Below are positions 48,931 through 58,454 of a DNA stretch of 64,000 nt, in pieces. Positions within the stretch are counted from its first letter, which is position 1, and each line of letters begins with the position of its first letter. The position numbers and the translations under genes are program-made. Source of the DNA: Yersinia alsatica (GTDB lineage: Bacteria; Pseudomonadota; Gammaproteobacteria; Enterobacterales; Enterobacteriaceae); contig NZ_CABHWW010000003.1 of assembly GCF_902170305.1 (NCBI RefSeq), forward strand, positions 1 through 64,000. Reading direction: 5' to 3'. The notes below the pieces were generated by a model. It had not been told where the DNA came from. It was given only the letters and a program-made list of their open reading frames with translations, and did no database searches.

Positions 48931-51636
48931 ATGATGGTGGATGCAGAACCAACCCGCCCCAACCCCGATAGCCTGCTGGCGGCGGCCAATGAAAAAAACC
49001 GTGGTCGGCTGAAAATCTTCTTTGGGGCTTGCGCTGGAGTGGGTAAAACCTACGCCATGTTGCAAGAGGCCCAGCGCCTACGGGGTCAGGGGCTGGATGT
49101 GCTGGTCGGCGTCGTGGAGACCCATGGGCGCAGCGAAACCGCCGCATTGCTGGCAGGGCTGACAATCCTGCCACAAAAACGCATCCACCATCGTAGCCGT
49201 CAAGTGCGTGAATTTGATTTAGATGCCGCACTGGCCCGCCACCCGGCACTTATCCTGATGGATGAGCTGGCACACAGTAATGCCCAGGGTTCCCGTCATC
49301 CCAAACGCTGGCAAGATGTTGAGGAACTGCTGGACGCCGGTATTGACGTGCTGACCACCGTGAATGTGCAACATTTGGAAAGTCTGAATGATGTGGTTGG
49401 CGGTGTCACCGGAATTCGGGTGCGGGAAACCGTTCCTGACCATATGTTCGATGAAGCCACTGAAGTGGTGTTGGTTGACCTGCCGCCTGATGACCTACGC
49501 CAGCGCTTAAATGAAGGCAAAGTGTATATTTCCGGTCAGGCCGAGCGGGCCATCGAGCATTTTTTCCGCAAAGGCAATTTAATTGCCCTGCGCGAGTTGG
49601 CTCTGCGCCGTACCGCCGACCGTGTTGATGACCAGATGCGCGCCTTCCGAGATACTCAGGGGCGAGAGCGAGTTTGGCATACCCGCGATGCCATCCTGTT
49701 ATGCATTGGTCATAGTAGCGGCAATGAGAAATTAGTACGAACCGCCGCCCGGTTAGCCGCGCGTTTGGGCTGTATCTGGCATGCGGTTTATGTTGAAACC
49801 CCACGTCTGCATGCCCTACCGGAAGCCAAGCGCCGCGCCATCTTGCAGACACTCAAATTGGCGCAAGAGCTGGGAGCGGAAACCGCCACACTGTCAGAAC
49901 CCAGTGAAGAGCAGGCGGTATTGCGCTACGCCCGTGAGCATAATCTGGGGAAAATAATCATTGGCCGTCGGGTAGAAAAACCGTGGAAATTACGCGGCAG
50001 TTTTGCTGATCGCCTCGGTAAACTGGGGCCGGATCTGGATTTAGTGATTATCTCGCTGGAGGGGGATAACCTCGGCAGTGCTGCCAAAGAAACGGACTCG
50101 CGCACCTTTACTGAAAAGTGGCGCATGCAGTTGCGCGGCTGTATCGCCGCCATCGGCTTATGTGCACTAATCACATTGCTTTCGCAGTGGCTAATCCCCG
50201 GCTTCGATCAAGCAAACCTGGTCATGGTCTACTTGCTGGGCGTCGTTATCATCGCGCTATTTTATGGCCGCTGGCCTTCGGTATTAGCGGCGGTCATTAA
50301 TGTCGCCAGCTTTGACCTGTTCTTTGTCCAGCCCCACTGGTCACTGGCGGTCACCGATGTGCAGTATCTGCTGACATTTGGCGTGATGTTGATTGTCGGT
50401 ATCGTAGTGGGGAATTTAACCGCTGGTGTGCGCTATCAGGCCAGAATTGCCCGCTACCGTGAGCAACGCGCCCGGCATCTGTATGAAATGTCTCGCGGAT
50501 TAAGCCGCGCTCTCACCCCGGTTGATATTGCCAAAACTAGCCGCCATTTTCTTTCCAGCAGTTTTCAAGCCAAAACAGACTTGCTGTTACCACAGGAAGA
50601 TGGCCGATTGCAGCAAGTCACTACGGATGAAGGCGGAGCCCTTTCCGTCGATGAAGCCATTGCGCGTTGGAGTTTTGACAAAGGGGCACCTGCGGGTGCG
50701 GGGACGGATACCTTACCGGGCGTGCCTTATCAATTACTGCCACTGACCGCCTCCAAACAGACTTTTGGTGTATTAGCGATTGAACCGGCAAACCTGCGCC
50801 AGTTAATGGTGCCGGAACAGCAACGCCTGCTACAAACCTTTACCAGTTTGATTGCCAATGCGCTAGAGAGGCTGCATCTGGCCCGCAGTGCCGAGCTGGC
50901 AAAATTGGATGCTGAGCGGGAGCAGCTACGTAACTCACTGCTGGCAGCACTTTCCCATGACTTACGCACCCCGCTTACCGTGCTATTTGGTCAAGCCGAA
51001 ATATTAACGCTGGATCTGGCCGCTGAAGGTTCGCGGCATGCGCCACAAGCGAGCGAGATCCGCCAGCAAGTGTTGAGCACTACCCGGCTGGTCAATAATT
51101 TATTGGATATGGCGCGCATTCAGTCCGGTGGTTTTAACCTGCGTAAAGAGTGGCAATCACTCGAAGAGATTGTCGGCAGCGCCTTACATATGCTGGAAAC
51201 TGCCCTCAATCATCACCACATTAATGTCGAGCTGCCAACTGAAATGGTGCTGATTAACTGTGATGGCAGTTTGTTGGAGCGCGTGTTTATCAATCTGCTG
51301 GAAAATGCCCATAAATACGCGGGCTTTGATGCTTTGCTGGGGATTAGCGCTGTAGTGCAAGGTGAATGGTTGCATGTGGAAGTTTGGGATAATGGCCCCG
51401 GAGTGACCCTCGGACAAGAACAACTGATTTTTGATAAATTTTCCCGTGGGAACAAAGAGTCAGCTATTCCCGGCGTGGGCTTGGGTTTAGCCATTTGTCG
51501 TGCCATTATTGATGTACATGGCGGCCGCATCTGGGTGGAGCCAAGTCAAGCTGGCGGTGCCAGTTTCCACTTTACTTTGCCACTGGAAAAAGCGCCGGAA
51601 ATTGATAGCGAAAATAGCGACACTGAGGAGATTTGA
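48931..51636 (+). CDS. kdpD: Sensor histidine kinase KdpD
   Basis: KdpD, 901 residues, senses K+ limitation and phosphorylates KdpE. The N-terminal KdpD domain contains a Walker A motif, GACAGVGKTYAML, near 33-45, and a USP-like domain follows. Four membrane helices cluster at about 400-500, then a GAF-like region. The kinase core has the phospho-acceptor His in LSHDLRTPLTVLFGQ near 675, an N box (NLLENAHKY) and G boxes (DNGPGV, GVGLGLAI). The stop overlaps the kdpE start. Confidence 0.98.
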   Translation: MMVDAEPTRPNPDSLLAAANEKNRGRLKIFFGACAGVGKTYAMLQEAQRLRGQGLDVLVGVVETHGRSETAALLAGLTILPQKRIHHRSRQVREFDLDAALARHPALILMDELAHSNAQGSRHPKRWQDVEELLDAGIDVLTTVNVQHLESLNDVVGGVTGIRVRETVPDHMFDEATEVVLVDLPPDDLRQRLNEGKVYISGQAERAIEHFFRKGNLIALRELALRRTADRVDDQMRAFRDTQGRERVWHTRDAILLCIGHSSGNEKLVRTAARLAARLGCIWHAVYVETPRLHALPEAKRRAILQTLKLAQELGAETATLSEPSEEQAVLRYAREHNLGKIIIGRRVEKPWKLRGSFADRLGKLGPDLDLVIISLEGDNLGSAAKETDSRTFTEKWRMQLRGCIAAIGLCALITLLSQWLIPGFDQANLVMVYLLGVVIIALFYGRWPSVLAAVINVASFDLFFVQPHWSLAVTDVQYLLTFGVMLIVGIVVGNLTAGVRYQARIARYREQRARHLYEMSRGLSRALTPVDIAKTSRHFLSSSFQAKTDLLLPQEDGRLQQVTTDEGGALSVDEAIARWSFDKGAPAGAGTDTLPGVPYQLLPLTASKQTFGVLAIEPANLRQLMVPEQQRLLQTFTSLIANALERLHLARSAELAKLDAEREQLRNSLLAALSHDLRTPLTVLFGQAEILTLDLAAEGSRHAPQASEIRQQVLSTTRLVNNLLDMARIQSGGFNLRKEWQSLEEIVGSALHMLETALNHHHINVELPTEMVLINCDGSLLERVFINLLENAHKYAGFDALLGISAVVQGEWLHVEVWDNGPGVTLGQEQLIFDKFSRGNKESAIPGVGLGLAICRAIIDVHGGRIWVEPSQAGGASFHFTLPLEKAPEIDSENSDTEEI

Positions 51637-52322
51637 CCATATCCCCGACTAACATTCTGATTGTTGAAGATGAAAAAGAGATCCGGCGCTTTGTTCGTAT
51701 TGCGCTGGAGAGTGAAGGCTGGCGAGTATTTGAGAGTGATACGCTGCAACGGGGTTTGATTGAAGCCGGTACCCGCAAGCCGGACCTGATTATTTTAGAT
51801 TTGGGCCTACCGGATGGTGATGGCCTCAGTTATATCCAAGATCTCCGCCAATGGAGTGCCATTCCCATCATCGTGTTATCAGCACGTAATAGTGAAGAAG
51901 ATAAAGTTGCGGCACTGGATGCCGGTGCTGATGATTATTTGAGTAAACCTTTTGGCATCAGTGAATTATTGGCTCGGGTGCGGGTTGCTTTACGTCGCCA
52001 TAGCGGTGGCAGTCAGGAAAGCCCGCTGGTCAATTTTGCCGATATCAGTGTGGATTTGATTAACCGTCAAGTCACCCGAGCCGGTGAAAACCTGCACCTG
52101 ACGCCAATAGAATTTCGTCTGCTGTCGGCGCTATTGGCCAATGCTGGTAAGGTGATAACCCAACGCCAGTTGCTCAACCAAGTATGGGGGCCAAATTATG
52201 TCGAGCATAGCCATTATTTGCGCATTTATATGGGCCATTTACGGCAAAAATTAGAAGTAGACCCTACCCGGCCTAAACATCTATTGACCGAAACCGGCGT
52301 TGGCTATCGCTTTATTCCATAA
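51633..52322 (+). CDS. kdpE: KdpE response regulator
   Basis: KdpE, 229 residues, is an OmpR/PhoB-type regulator that activates kdpFABC. The receiver domain begins NILIVEDEKEIRRF; the phosphorylated Asp lies in LIILDLGLPDGDG near residue 56, with Lys in LSKPFG. The winged-helix domain has TPIEFRLLSALL and SHYLRIYMGHLRQKLE. The start is a TTG that shares bases with the kdpD stop (TTGA), with GAGGAG just upstream, so translation is coupled. Confidence 0.96.
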   Translation: MTISPTNILIVEDEKEIRRFVRIALESEGWRVFESDTLQRGLIEAGTRKPDLIILDLGLPDGDGLSYIQDLRQWSAIPIIVLSARNSEEDKVAALDAGADDYLSKPFGISELLARVRVALRRHSGGSQESPLVNFADISVDLINRQVTRAGENLHLTPIEFRLLSALLANAGKVITQRQLLNQVWGPNYVEHSHYLRIYMGHLRQKLEVDPTRPKHLLTETGVGYRFIP

Positions 52323-52415
52323 CGATTTCTCCCCCCGATACTTTACATTGAAACTAGGAAAAACAACTTTGGCGGAGTAGCATTACATTTTTAATGATAA
52401 TGGGTATTATTTATT

Positions 52416-52844
52416 ATGAGCACTTGGTTAATATACGCGCTGCTTTCTGCCCTCACTGCGTCATTGGTCGCCATCTTCGGTAAAATTGGCTTACAGCATC
52501 TGGATGCCAATACTGCAACAGCGGTGCGTGCAGTCGTGATGGCGCTATTTTTAGTCGGCGTCGTGCTGGTTCAGGGGAAATTTAATCTGGTCGGTGCGGT
52601 ATTGGCTGATAAAAAAGCGCTGCTGTTTATCGTCCTAAGTGGTGTGGCAGGTGCCCTTTCCTGGCTGTTTTATTTTATGGCGATTAAAAACGGCAATGTC
52701 TCGCAAGTGGCCCCCATTGATAAACTTAGCGTCGTTTTTGCTGTTATTCTCGCCTTTATTCTGTTTGGCGAAAAAGTATCGCTGGTTGCTGGGCTTGGAG
52801 TAGCACTTATTACGGCGGGAGCATTAATGGTGGCATTGGGTTAA
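52416..52844 (+). CDS. Half-size EamA/DMT family transporter
   Basis: This 142-residue membrane protein has five hydrophobic helices and a single EamA domain, about half the usual two-repeat length, so it probably dimerises. FGKIGLQHLDANTATAVRA and SGVAGALSWLFYFMAIKNG are typical EamA blocks, and the ending GEKVSLVAGLGVALITAGALMVAL is complete. The substrate is unknown. No strong ribosome-binding site precedes the ATG. A Fur-box-like AATGATAAT lies at 52393-52401. It takes the place of speF-potE found after kdpE in E. coli. Confidence 0.88.
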   Translation: MSTWLIYALLSALTASLVAIFGKIGLQHLDANTATAVRAVVMALFLVGVVLVQGKFNLVGAVLADKKALLFIVLSGVAGALSWLFYFMAIKNGNVSQVAPIDKLSVVFAVILAFILFGEKVSLVAGLGVALITAGALMVALG

Positions 52845-53037
52845 TCCTGCCACAGGTAATAATTAGATAAAAAATAAAGACAAAGTATATTACTGTTGTC
52901 TTTATTATCACTTCCATTTTTTCATCTATAATAAGAAGTTATCATTTTATAAAATCATACTTAATCACATTAATATCTTAATATGGAAATTAACATGACT
53001 TAATATAAAAGTATTCTTTTGAATAAAAAGGGGATGT

Positions 53038-54495
53038 ATGAATAAAGAAGAATCAAAAACACAAACAATGTTTTACTCCATATCTCTGTACCATTTACCT
53101 ACCGACAAAATTTCTTTTCGCTATTCAAACTCAACACTTATAATTAGAACATTAAATAGTAAAAACAGAATTAATCATCGCTGGATATATCGTGACATTT
53201 TTAAAAATAAAGCACTTAGAGTTAGATCAGTTATTATTTATGATAAAAGTGGCAAGAAACAAGAGTTTTTCCTCCATACCGACAATTCCATACCAACACA
53301 CCATCCCTCAGAAACACACATGAATATTAAGATGGAGAATCTTGATGTTTATTTAGCAAACGAAATCACTCATATTACTTTTGCTAAGGATATACCTAAA
53401 AACTATTTAACGATAAATGGCGATAAAGTCATAAAGCTAAAAAATAATAATAATAACATTATCATTGGTGAAAACAGTAGCAATGCAATATTGGGTAGTG
53501 AACGGGATGACATAATTATTGGCGGTGATGGAAGTGACAACATTTCAGGGCTGTTGGGTAATGACACCATTATTGGCAAAAAAGGTAATGACTCGCTATT
53601 TGGTGAGGAAGGTAATGACACTCTGGTGGGTGGTGAAGGTAATGATGGGCTGGCCGGCGGGCCAGGCAATGATATTCTCTATGGCGGTGACGGAGACGAT
53701 GAATTACATGGTGATGCTGAAGCCTTGGGCTGTTTTGCTGTTGAAGGTAAGGCGCGAGGAAATGATATAATATTTGGTGGGAAAGGTAATGACCGAATTG
53801 AAGGTGAAAGGAACAATGATTATTTAGCCGGTGGAACTGGCGATGATTTGTATGTATTCTCTTATAATGATGGAATTAATTTGATAGTAGAATATAGTAA
53901 TGAAGGAAATATAGTTGCTATTAATGATCATTATTTTCACGAGTTGAAATTGAGTCGTTATGGATCCAATTTAATGATTTCCAGCACCAGATCAGGCAAT
54001 AGTTTAGTGATTGTGATCAAAGATCAATTCGCTGAAGATGGTTATAAAATAAAACACCTACAAACAAAATCATATATCCATGATGGTGATCGTGAACAGA
54101 AAGAAAACCTTAATTATTTACTAAATAAATTGATAAAAGAAAATCCAGAGAATCCCCTCAAAGAATTAGATAGTATGTCTAAATACTCTTACTCTGATCT
54201 CGGTGATCATTTCAATGTTATATTGCCTGATGCTTTTGGCAGTAAAATGCCTGATATTGAAACAACAACAGAAAACAAACTTGTTAACGAACTTATAGAT
54301 AGAAATGAAAAATTAGTAAGAATATATAAAGATAACCCTAACCACTTTGGTGAAAATTTACCTGACATAAGCTATCTTATTGAAGCACTGTTTTCTTATG
54401 CGCCCAAAGATGCCCCTAAGATAAACACACCATTATCAAAGAGTGATATATATTCTCACTCTTTGGCTAATCGACTTGCTATGATTTATAATTAA
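53038..54495 (+). CDS. RTX-repeat calcium-binding protein of unknown function
   Basis: This protein is 485 residues long. The first 150 residues have no motif I recognise and no signal peptide. Residues about 155-280 hold nine or so nonapeptides (GGDGSDNIS, GLLGNDTII, GEEGNDTLV, GGEGNDGLA, GGPGNDILY, GGDGDDELH, GGKGNDRIE, GGTGDDLYV). A module typical of haemolysin-type calcium-binding proteins follows (about 280-345: YNDGINLIVEY, HELKLSRYGSNLMIS). The final 120 residues are helical and uncharacterised. The gene and its upstream region are visibly A/T-rich, a sign of transfer. No acyltransferase or type I secretion gene is adjacent. Confidence 0.85.
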   Translation: MNKEESKTQTMFYSISLYHLPTDKISFRYSNSTLIIRTLNSKNRINHRWIYRDIFKNKALRVRSVIIYDKSGKKQEFFLHTDNSIPTHHPSETHMNIKMENLDVYLANEITHITFAKDIPKNYLTINGDKVIKLKNNNNNIIIGENSSNAILGSERDDIIIGGDGSDNISGLLGNDTIIGKKGNDSLFGEEGNDTLVGGEGNDGLAGGPGNDILYGGDGDDELHGDAEALGCFAVEGKARGNDIIFGGKGNDRIEGERNNDYLAGGTGDDLYVFSYNDGINLIVEYSNEGNIVAINDHYFHELKLSRYGSNLMISSTRSGNSLVIVIKDQFAEDGYKIKHLQTKSYIHDGDREQKENLNYLLNKLIKENPENPLKELDSMSKYSYSDLGDHFNVILPDAFGSKMPDIETTTENKLVNELIDRNEKLVRIYKDNPNHFGENLPDISYLIEALFSYAPKDAPKINTPLSKSDIYSHSLANRLAMIYN

Positions 54496-54505
54496 CTCAT
54501 TGAGA

Positions 54506-54533
54506 AGAAATAGCGCCAAATAGCGCTATTTCT
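54506..54533. terminator. Bidirectional terminator between the RTX-repeat gene and pgm
   Basis: AGAAATAGCG (54506-54515) and CGCTATTTCT (54524-54533) form a 10-bp stem with an 8-nt loop, between the two convergent stop codons. Confidence 0.75.
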
Positions 54534-54545
54534 TACCGGTGATGA

Positions 54546-56192
54546 TTATTTACCAGCCAACACTTCACTGACAATATCTACCGCTTCTTGCTCTATCTTT
54601 TCGCGGTGCTCTGCGCCAAGGAAGCTTTCACAGTAAATTTTATAAGCATCTTCAGTACCTGATGGCCGAGCAGCAAACCAACCATTGTCGGTCATCACTT
54701 TCAGACCACCAATAGACGCGCCATTGCCCGGTGCTGTAGTCAAACGAGCAGTAATAGGGTCGCCCGCCAATGTGCTGGCTTTCACCATTTCAGGCGAGAG
54801 CTTAGACAGGGCATTTTTTTGCGCCTGAGTTGCTGGAGCCTGAATGCGGTTATAACTTGGAGCACCAAAGCGCTTAGCCAGATCATCATAGTGATGCTGT
54901 GGATTTCTACCGGTAACAGCTGTAATTTCAGCCGCTAACAAACACATGATAATGCCGTCTTTATCCGTCGACCAAGGTTTGCTATTAAAACGCAGGAAAG
55001 ATGCCCCAGCGCTCTCTTCACCACCAAAACCAAAGCTGCCGTCGTGTAATCCATCGACAAACCATTTGAACCCGACAGGAACTTCCACCAGCTTACGGCC
55101 TAAATCGGCCACCACTCTATCAATCATCGCACTGGATACCAGTGTTTTACCGACCGCCACATCAGCGCCCCATTGTGGACGATGCTGGAACAAGTAATTG
55201 ATTGATACTGCTAAATAATGATTTGGGTTCATTAACCCGGCTGGAGTGACAATGCCGTGGCGGTCATAATCCGGGTCATTGGCAAAAGCTAAATCAAATT
55301 TATCACGCAGTGCCAGTAAACCAGCCATAGCTGATTCTGATGAGCAATCCATACGGATCACGCCATCATGATCCAGATGCATAAAGCGGAAAGTTTGATC
55401 GATGGAATCATTAACCAGCGTCAGATCCAACTTATAGTGCTCGCCAATACGTTGCCAATAGGCAATACCGGAACCACCGAGTGGATCAACACCTAACTTA
55501 AGACCTGCATTTTGAATGGCGGGGATATCCACCACATCAACCAAACCTTCAACATACGGCTGAATCAAATCCTGCTCACGCAGATGATTCCCCTTCCAGG
55601 CTTTATCCAGTGTCTGACGTTTAACACCGTCTAATTTCAAGCTGAGCAATTGGTTAGCCCGCTTTTCAATGACCGAGGTCAGATTGGTATCAGCCGGTCC
55701 ACCATTAGGTGGATTGTATTTGATGCCGCCATCTTCAGGTGGGTTGTGTGATGGCGTAATAACAATGCCATCAGCCAGATCTTTACCCTTGGCGTTATAA
55801 CAAAGAATGGCATGGGAAATTGCCGGTGTCGGAGTGAAACCATTGTCTTGCTGCACGACAACATCTACACCATTCGCCGTCAACACTTCCAATACCGAAA
55901 TAAACGCGGGTTCAGACAGCGCGTGGGTATCTTTCCCCACATAACATGGGCCGGTGATACCGTGCTGGTGACGAACTTCAGCAATCGCCTGAGCAATAGC
56001 CAGAATATGAGCTTCATTAAAACTGTGGCGTGCCGCACTGCCACGGTGACCAGAAGTACCAAACTTAACCGCATGGGCTGGGTTTTCAGCATCAGGCTGC
56101 AATACATAATATTGCGATGTGAGTTGAGCAACATTAATCAAATCGCTTTGCTGAGCAGCTTGCCCAGCACGAGGGTGATTAGCCACAGTCAC
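54546..56192 (-). CDS. pgm: Phosphoglucomutase (alpha-D-glucose phosphate-specific)
   Basis: Pgm, 548 residues, interconverts glucose-1-phosphate and glucose-6-phosphate for glycogen, UDP-glucose and galactose metabolism. The phosphoserine loop is [15 protein letters not shown] near residue 146. The metal-binding loop is DPDYDRHG near 305, and the sugar-binding and phosphate-binding loops GGEESAG and [12 protein letters not shown] are present. It follows seqA by 79 nt and is probably co-transcribed, as in E. coli. Confidence 0.98.
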   Translation of the reverse strand: MTVANHPRAGQAAQQSDLINVAQLTSQYYVLQPDAENPAHAVKFGTSGHRGSAARHSFNEAHILAIAQAIAEVRHQHGITGPCYVGKDTHALSEPAFISVLEVLTANGVDVVVQQDNGFTPTPAISHAILCYNAKGKDLADGIVITPSHNPPEDGGIKYNPPNGGPADTNLTSVIEKRANQLLSLKLDGVKRQTLDKAWKGNHLREQDLIQPYVEGLVDVVDIPAIQNAGLKLGVDPLGGSGIAYWQRIGEHYKLDLTLVNDSIDQTFRFMHLDHDGVIRMDCSSESAMAGLLALRDKFDLAFANDPDYDRHGIVTPAGLMNPNHYLAVSINYLFQHRPQWGADVAVGKTLVSSAMIDRVVADLGRKLVEVPVGFKWFVDGLHDGSFGFGGEESAGASFLRFNSKPWSTDKDGIIMCLLAAEITAVTGRNPQHHYDDLAKRFGAPSYNRIQAPATQAQKNALSKLSPEMVKASTLAGDPITARLTTAPGNGASIGGLKVMTDNGWFAARPSGTEDAYKIYCESFLGAEHREKIEQEAVDIVSEVLAGK

Positions 56193-56271
56193 GACTCCCT
56201 ATAAGCTTGCACTTTTACCCCTGATGACACATTAAAAGCCAACAGCGGTAAAAGAGGATGGTTAAATGAAA

Positions 56272-56802
56272 TCAGATAGTCCCGCAGACTTTATCAGTCA
56301 ATTCCGGCGGGAACTGCATTGTCAGCATGATATGTTGCACCATGCTGCGTTTACGCTCGGTATTGGTATTGGTAATAACCCAGTATGGCGTACCAGGGAC
56401 ATGTTTGGGCTTGGTGTGCGTCCCGTTTTGCAACAATGTCTGCTGATCACCGGCAAAATAGACCCGGGTACGGCCATGTAATGATTCTGTGGCCTCGGTA
56501 AATGCCTGTGCATCCAAGGTATATAATGTCGATAGCACCAACATAAAGCGGTTAACTGCTCTGTTTTGCTCCGCATACTCATCGGACAGCAGCAATTCAC
56601 GCACTGCACGAACCCGGTCGCGTGGCGCTGGCGCGACCACCGTTTTGGCTGCATCATTATTATTGGCAGGCAAATTAGGTACCGGCTGGCCAGCAGTAAA
56701 CTTCAGCATGCGCCGTAAAATATCGGACGCGCTCTCGCCAATGTGTTGCGTATGGCTGGCAATATAGCGATAAAGTTCTTCGTCGAGTTCAATAGTTTTC
56801 AT
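56272..56802 (-). CDS. seqA: Negative modulator of replication initiation SeqA
   Basis: SeqA, 176 residues, binds hemimethylated GATC sites, sequesters oriC and organises new DNA. The N-terminal oligomerisation domain begins MKTIELDEELYRYIASHTQHIGES. A Pro/Asn/Ala-rich linker (about 58-80) leads to the DNA-binding domain, with GRTRVYFAGDQQTLLQNGTHTKPK (Arg and Asn contacts) near 115-140. Length is close to the E. coli protein. It is divergent from ybfF. Confidence 0.98.
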   Translation of the reverse strand: MKTIELDEELYRYIASHTQHIGESASDILRRMLKFTAGQPVPNLPANNNDAAKTVVAPAPRDRVRAVRELLLSDEYAEQNRAVNRFMLVLSTLYTLDAQAFTEATESLHGRTRVYFAGDQQTLLQNGTHTKPKHVPGTPYWVITNTNTERKRSMVQHIMLTMQFPPELTDKVCGTI

Positions 56803-57028
56803 CTTTATCCAGTACGGTTTTCTACTTTCTTATGCATATCTTAGGATTATAAAGTCAAAGCGCGCTAACGAGTACCATTATCATGGCTTTAGCCGGATAA
56901 ATCCCCTCAACGCCTCAGTAATGACTCAATCACCCACATATACCTGATAAGGCAAATAATCGTGGAGCAGCACACCTTCACTCAGTCATGATACCCTAAC
57001 CACAATATCTCTCAGTATGAACTTCGCC

Positions 57029-57796
57029 ATGAAATTAAACTTCCGCTTACAAAACGCACTTTCTCCCACGCCATCGCTGCCCATCATTCTCATTCATGGG
57101 TTATTTGGTAACCTTGATAACCTTGGGGTGCTCGCTCGTGACTTGCACCAAGACCATGACGTGATTCAGGTTGACCTACGCGACCACGGATTATCCCCAC
57201 GTTCGCCGCAAGTCAGTTACCCGGAGATGGCACAGGACGTGCTGGAATTAATGGACCAGCTCGCTATTGAGAAAGCGATTATTATTGGTCACTCAATGGG
57301 CGGTAAAGTCGCCATGGCGATGACCGCTATTGCACCAGACCGCATTGAAAAGCTGGTTGCCATTGATATCGCCCCTATTAATTATCAGGTGCGCCGCCAT
57401 GACCAGATTTTTGCGGCTATCAATGCTGTCAGTGCCGCGGGGGTGACTCAGCGCCAGCAAGCTGCCCAACTAATGCGTGAATCAATAAAAGAAGAAGGTG
57501 TTATTCAGTTCTTATTAAAATCATTCCACAATGGCGAATGGCGATTTGATGTGCCTGCCCTGTGGAGCCAATACGAAAATATTGTTGGTTGGCAACCCAT
57601 TCCCCCTTGGCCCCACCCGATTTTGTTTATTCGTGGTGAGCTATCGCCCTATATCCAAGACAGCTATCGCGATGAGATTGCCCGTCAGTTTCCGCAAGCT
57701 CGTGCCCATGTAGTGGCCGGAACCGGCCATTGGGTACACGCAGAAAAACCAGAATCAGTATTGCGCGCGATTCACCGCTTTATTGATGCCGAATAA
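57029..57796 (+). CDS. ybfF: Alpha/beta-hydrolase esterase YbfF
   Basis: YbfF, 255 residues from the ATG at 57029, is an esterase active on short-chain acyl esters in E. coli. ILIHGLFGNLDNLGVLARDL is the oxyanion-hole region. The nucleophile Ser is in GHSMGGK near 91, and the catalytic His is in GTGHWVHAEKP near the C-terminus. I chose this ATG because MKLNFR aligns with E. coli MKLN; an ATG at 57017 would add four residues. Neither has a strong ribosome-binding site. Confidence 0.95.
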   Translation: MKLNFRLQNALSPTPSLPIILIHGLFGNLDNLGVLARDLHQDHDVIQVDLRDHGLSPRSPQVSYPEMAQDVLELMDQLAIEKAIIIGHSMGGKVAMAMTAIAPDRIEKLVAIDIAPINYQVRRHDQIFAAINAVSAAGVTQRQQAAQLMRESIKEEGVIQFLLKSFHNGEWRFDVPALWSQYENIVGWQPIPPWPHPILFIRGELSPYIQDSYRDEIARQFPQARAHVVAGTGHWVHAEKPESVLRAIHRFIDAE

Positions 57797-57911
57797 AGTT
57801 GGCGGCCAGCGGGATTGTTTAAAAATTATCCCTTGGGGAAAAGAAATGTATTACCTGTGGAAAAATTGTGCAAAAAAGAACAAATTAGCCCAATCTAATC
57901 ACAGTAAAGCA

Positions 57912-57941
57912 TTGTCGTTGCTCGGTTGGCTGGGGTATTAT
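57912..57941 (+). promoter_or_regulatory. Candidate promoter of ybfE
   Basis: TTGTCG (57912-57917) and TATTAT (57936-57941) lie 18 bp apart, a reasonable sigma-70 promoter 156 nt upstream of ybfE. No LexA box (CTGT-N8-ACAG) could be seen in the 301-bp gap, although YbfE is called LexA-regulated in E. coli. Confidence 0.45.
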
Positions 57942-58097
57942 GGCGCGCTATAAATTTGCTACGCGGTTTGGTGGCAAATGCAAATTCAAGCTGTAGGATA
58001 CTAGGTCACTCAATGCATTCTATCTATGTTCTCAACTTGAAACGTGTAAACCAAATCATCAAGCTTCTTGATGTAAATCCCTTGTAGTCCGCTACCT

Positions 58098-58385
58098 ATG
58101 GCAAAAGAACAAACGGATCGCACGACGCTGGATCTGTTCGCAGATGAACGCCGTCCGGGGCGACCGAAAACAAACCCATTATCCCGTGATGAACAGCTTA
58201 GAATTAATAAGCGAAATCAACTACGGCGCGATAAAGTACGTGGCTTACGACGCGTGGAACTGAAAATTAATGCTGATGCCGTCGATGCTCTCAACAGCCT
58301 TGCTGAGCAGCGTAATATCAGCCGCAGTGAACTGATTGAACAGATGTTACTTGCTCAATTAGAGCACTCACAAGACGGATTTTAA
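58098..58385 (+). CDS. ybfE: YbfE family protein (LexA-regulated in E. coli)
   Basis: YbfE is a 95-residue protein. The N-terminal half is basic and hydrophilic (FADERRPGRPKTNPLSRDEQLRINKRNQLRRDK in outline). The C-terminal half (VELKINADAVDALNSLAEQ, then RNISRSELIEQMLLAQL) looks like a ribbon-helix-helix DNA-binding fold. In E. coli it directly precedes fldA; here a chemoreceptor gene intervenes. Its function is unknown. Confidence 0.92.
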   Translation: MAKEQTDRTTLDLFADERRPGRPKTNPLSRDEQLRINKRNQLRRDKVRGLRRVELKINADAVDALNSLAEQRNISRSELIEQMLLAQLEHSQDGF

Positions 58386-58401
58386 CCTTTCGGTTACCAC
58401 G

Positions 58402-58433
58402 ACGGCGTGGCGTAATCCACTGCGCCACGCCGT
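58402..58433. terminator. Hairpin between ybfE and the chemoreceptor gene
   Basis: ACGGCGTGGCG (58402-58412) and CGCCACGCCGT (58423-58433) form a perfect 11-bp G/C-rich stem with a 10-nt loop, between the two convergent genes. T runs are short (TTATTACTTTA), but the stem is strong. Confidence 0.7.
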
Positions 58434-58454
58434 TATTACTTTATCCCCTATCTC

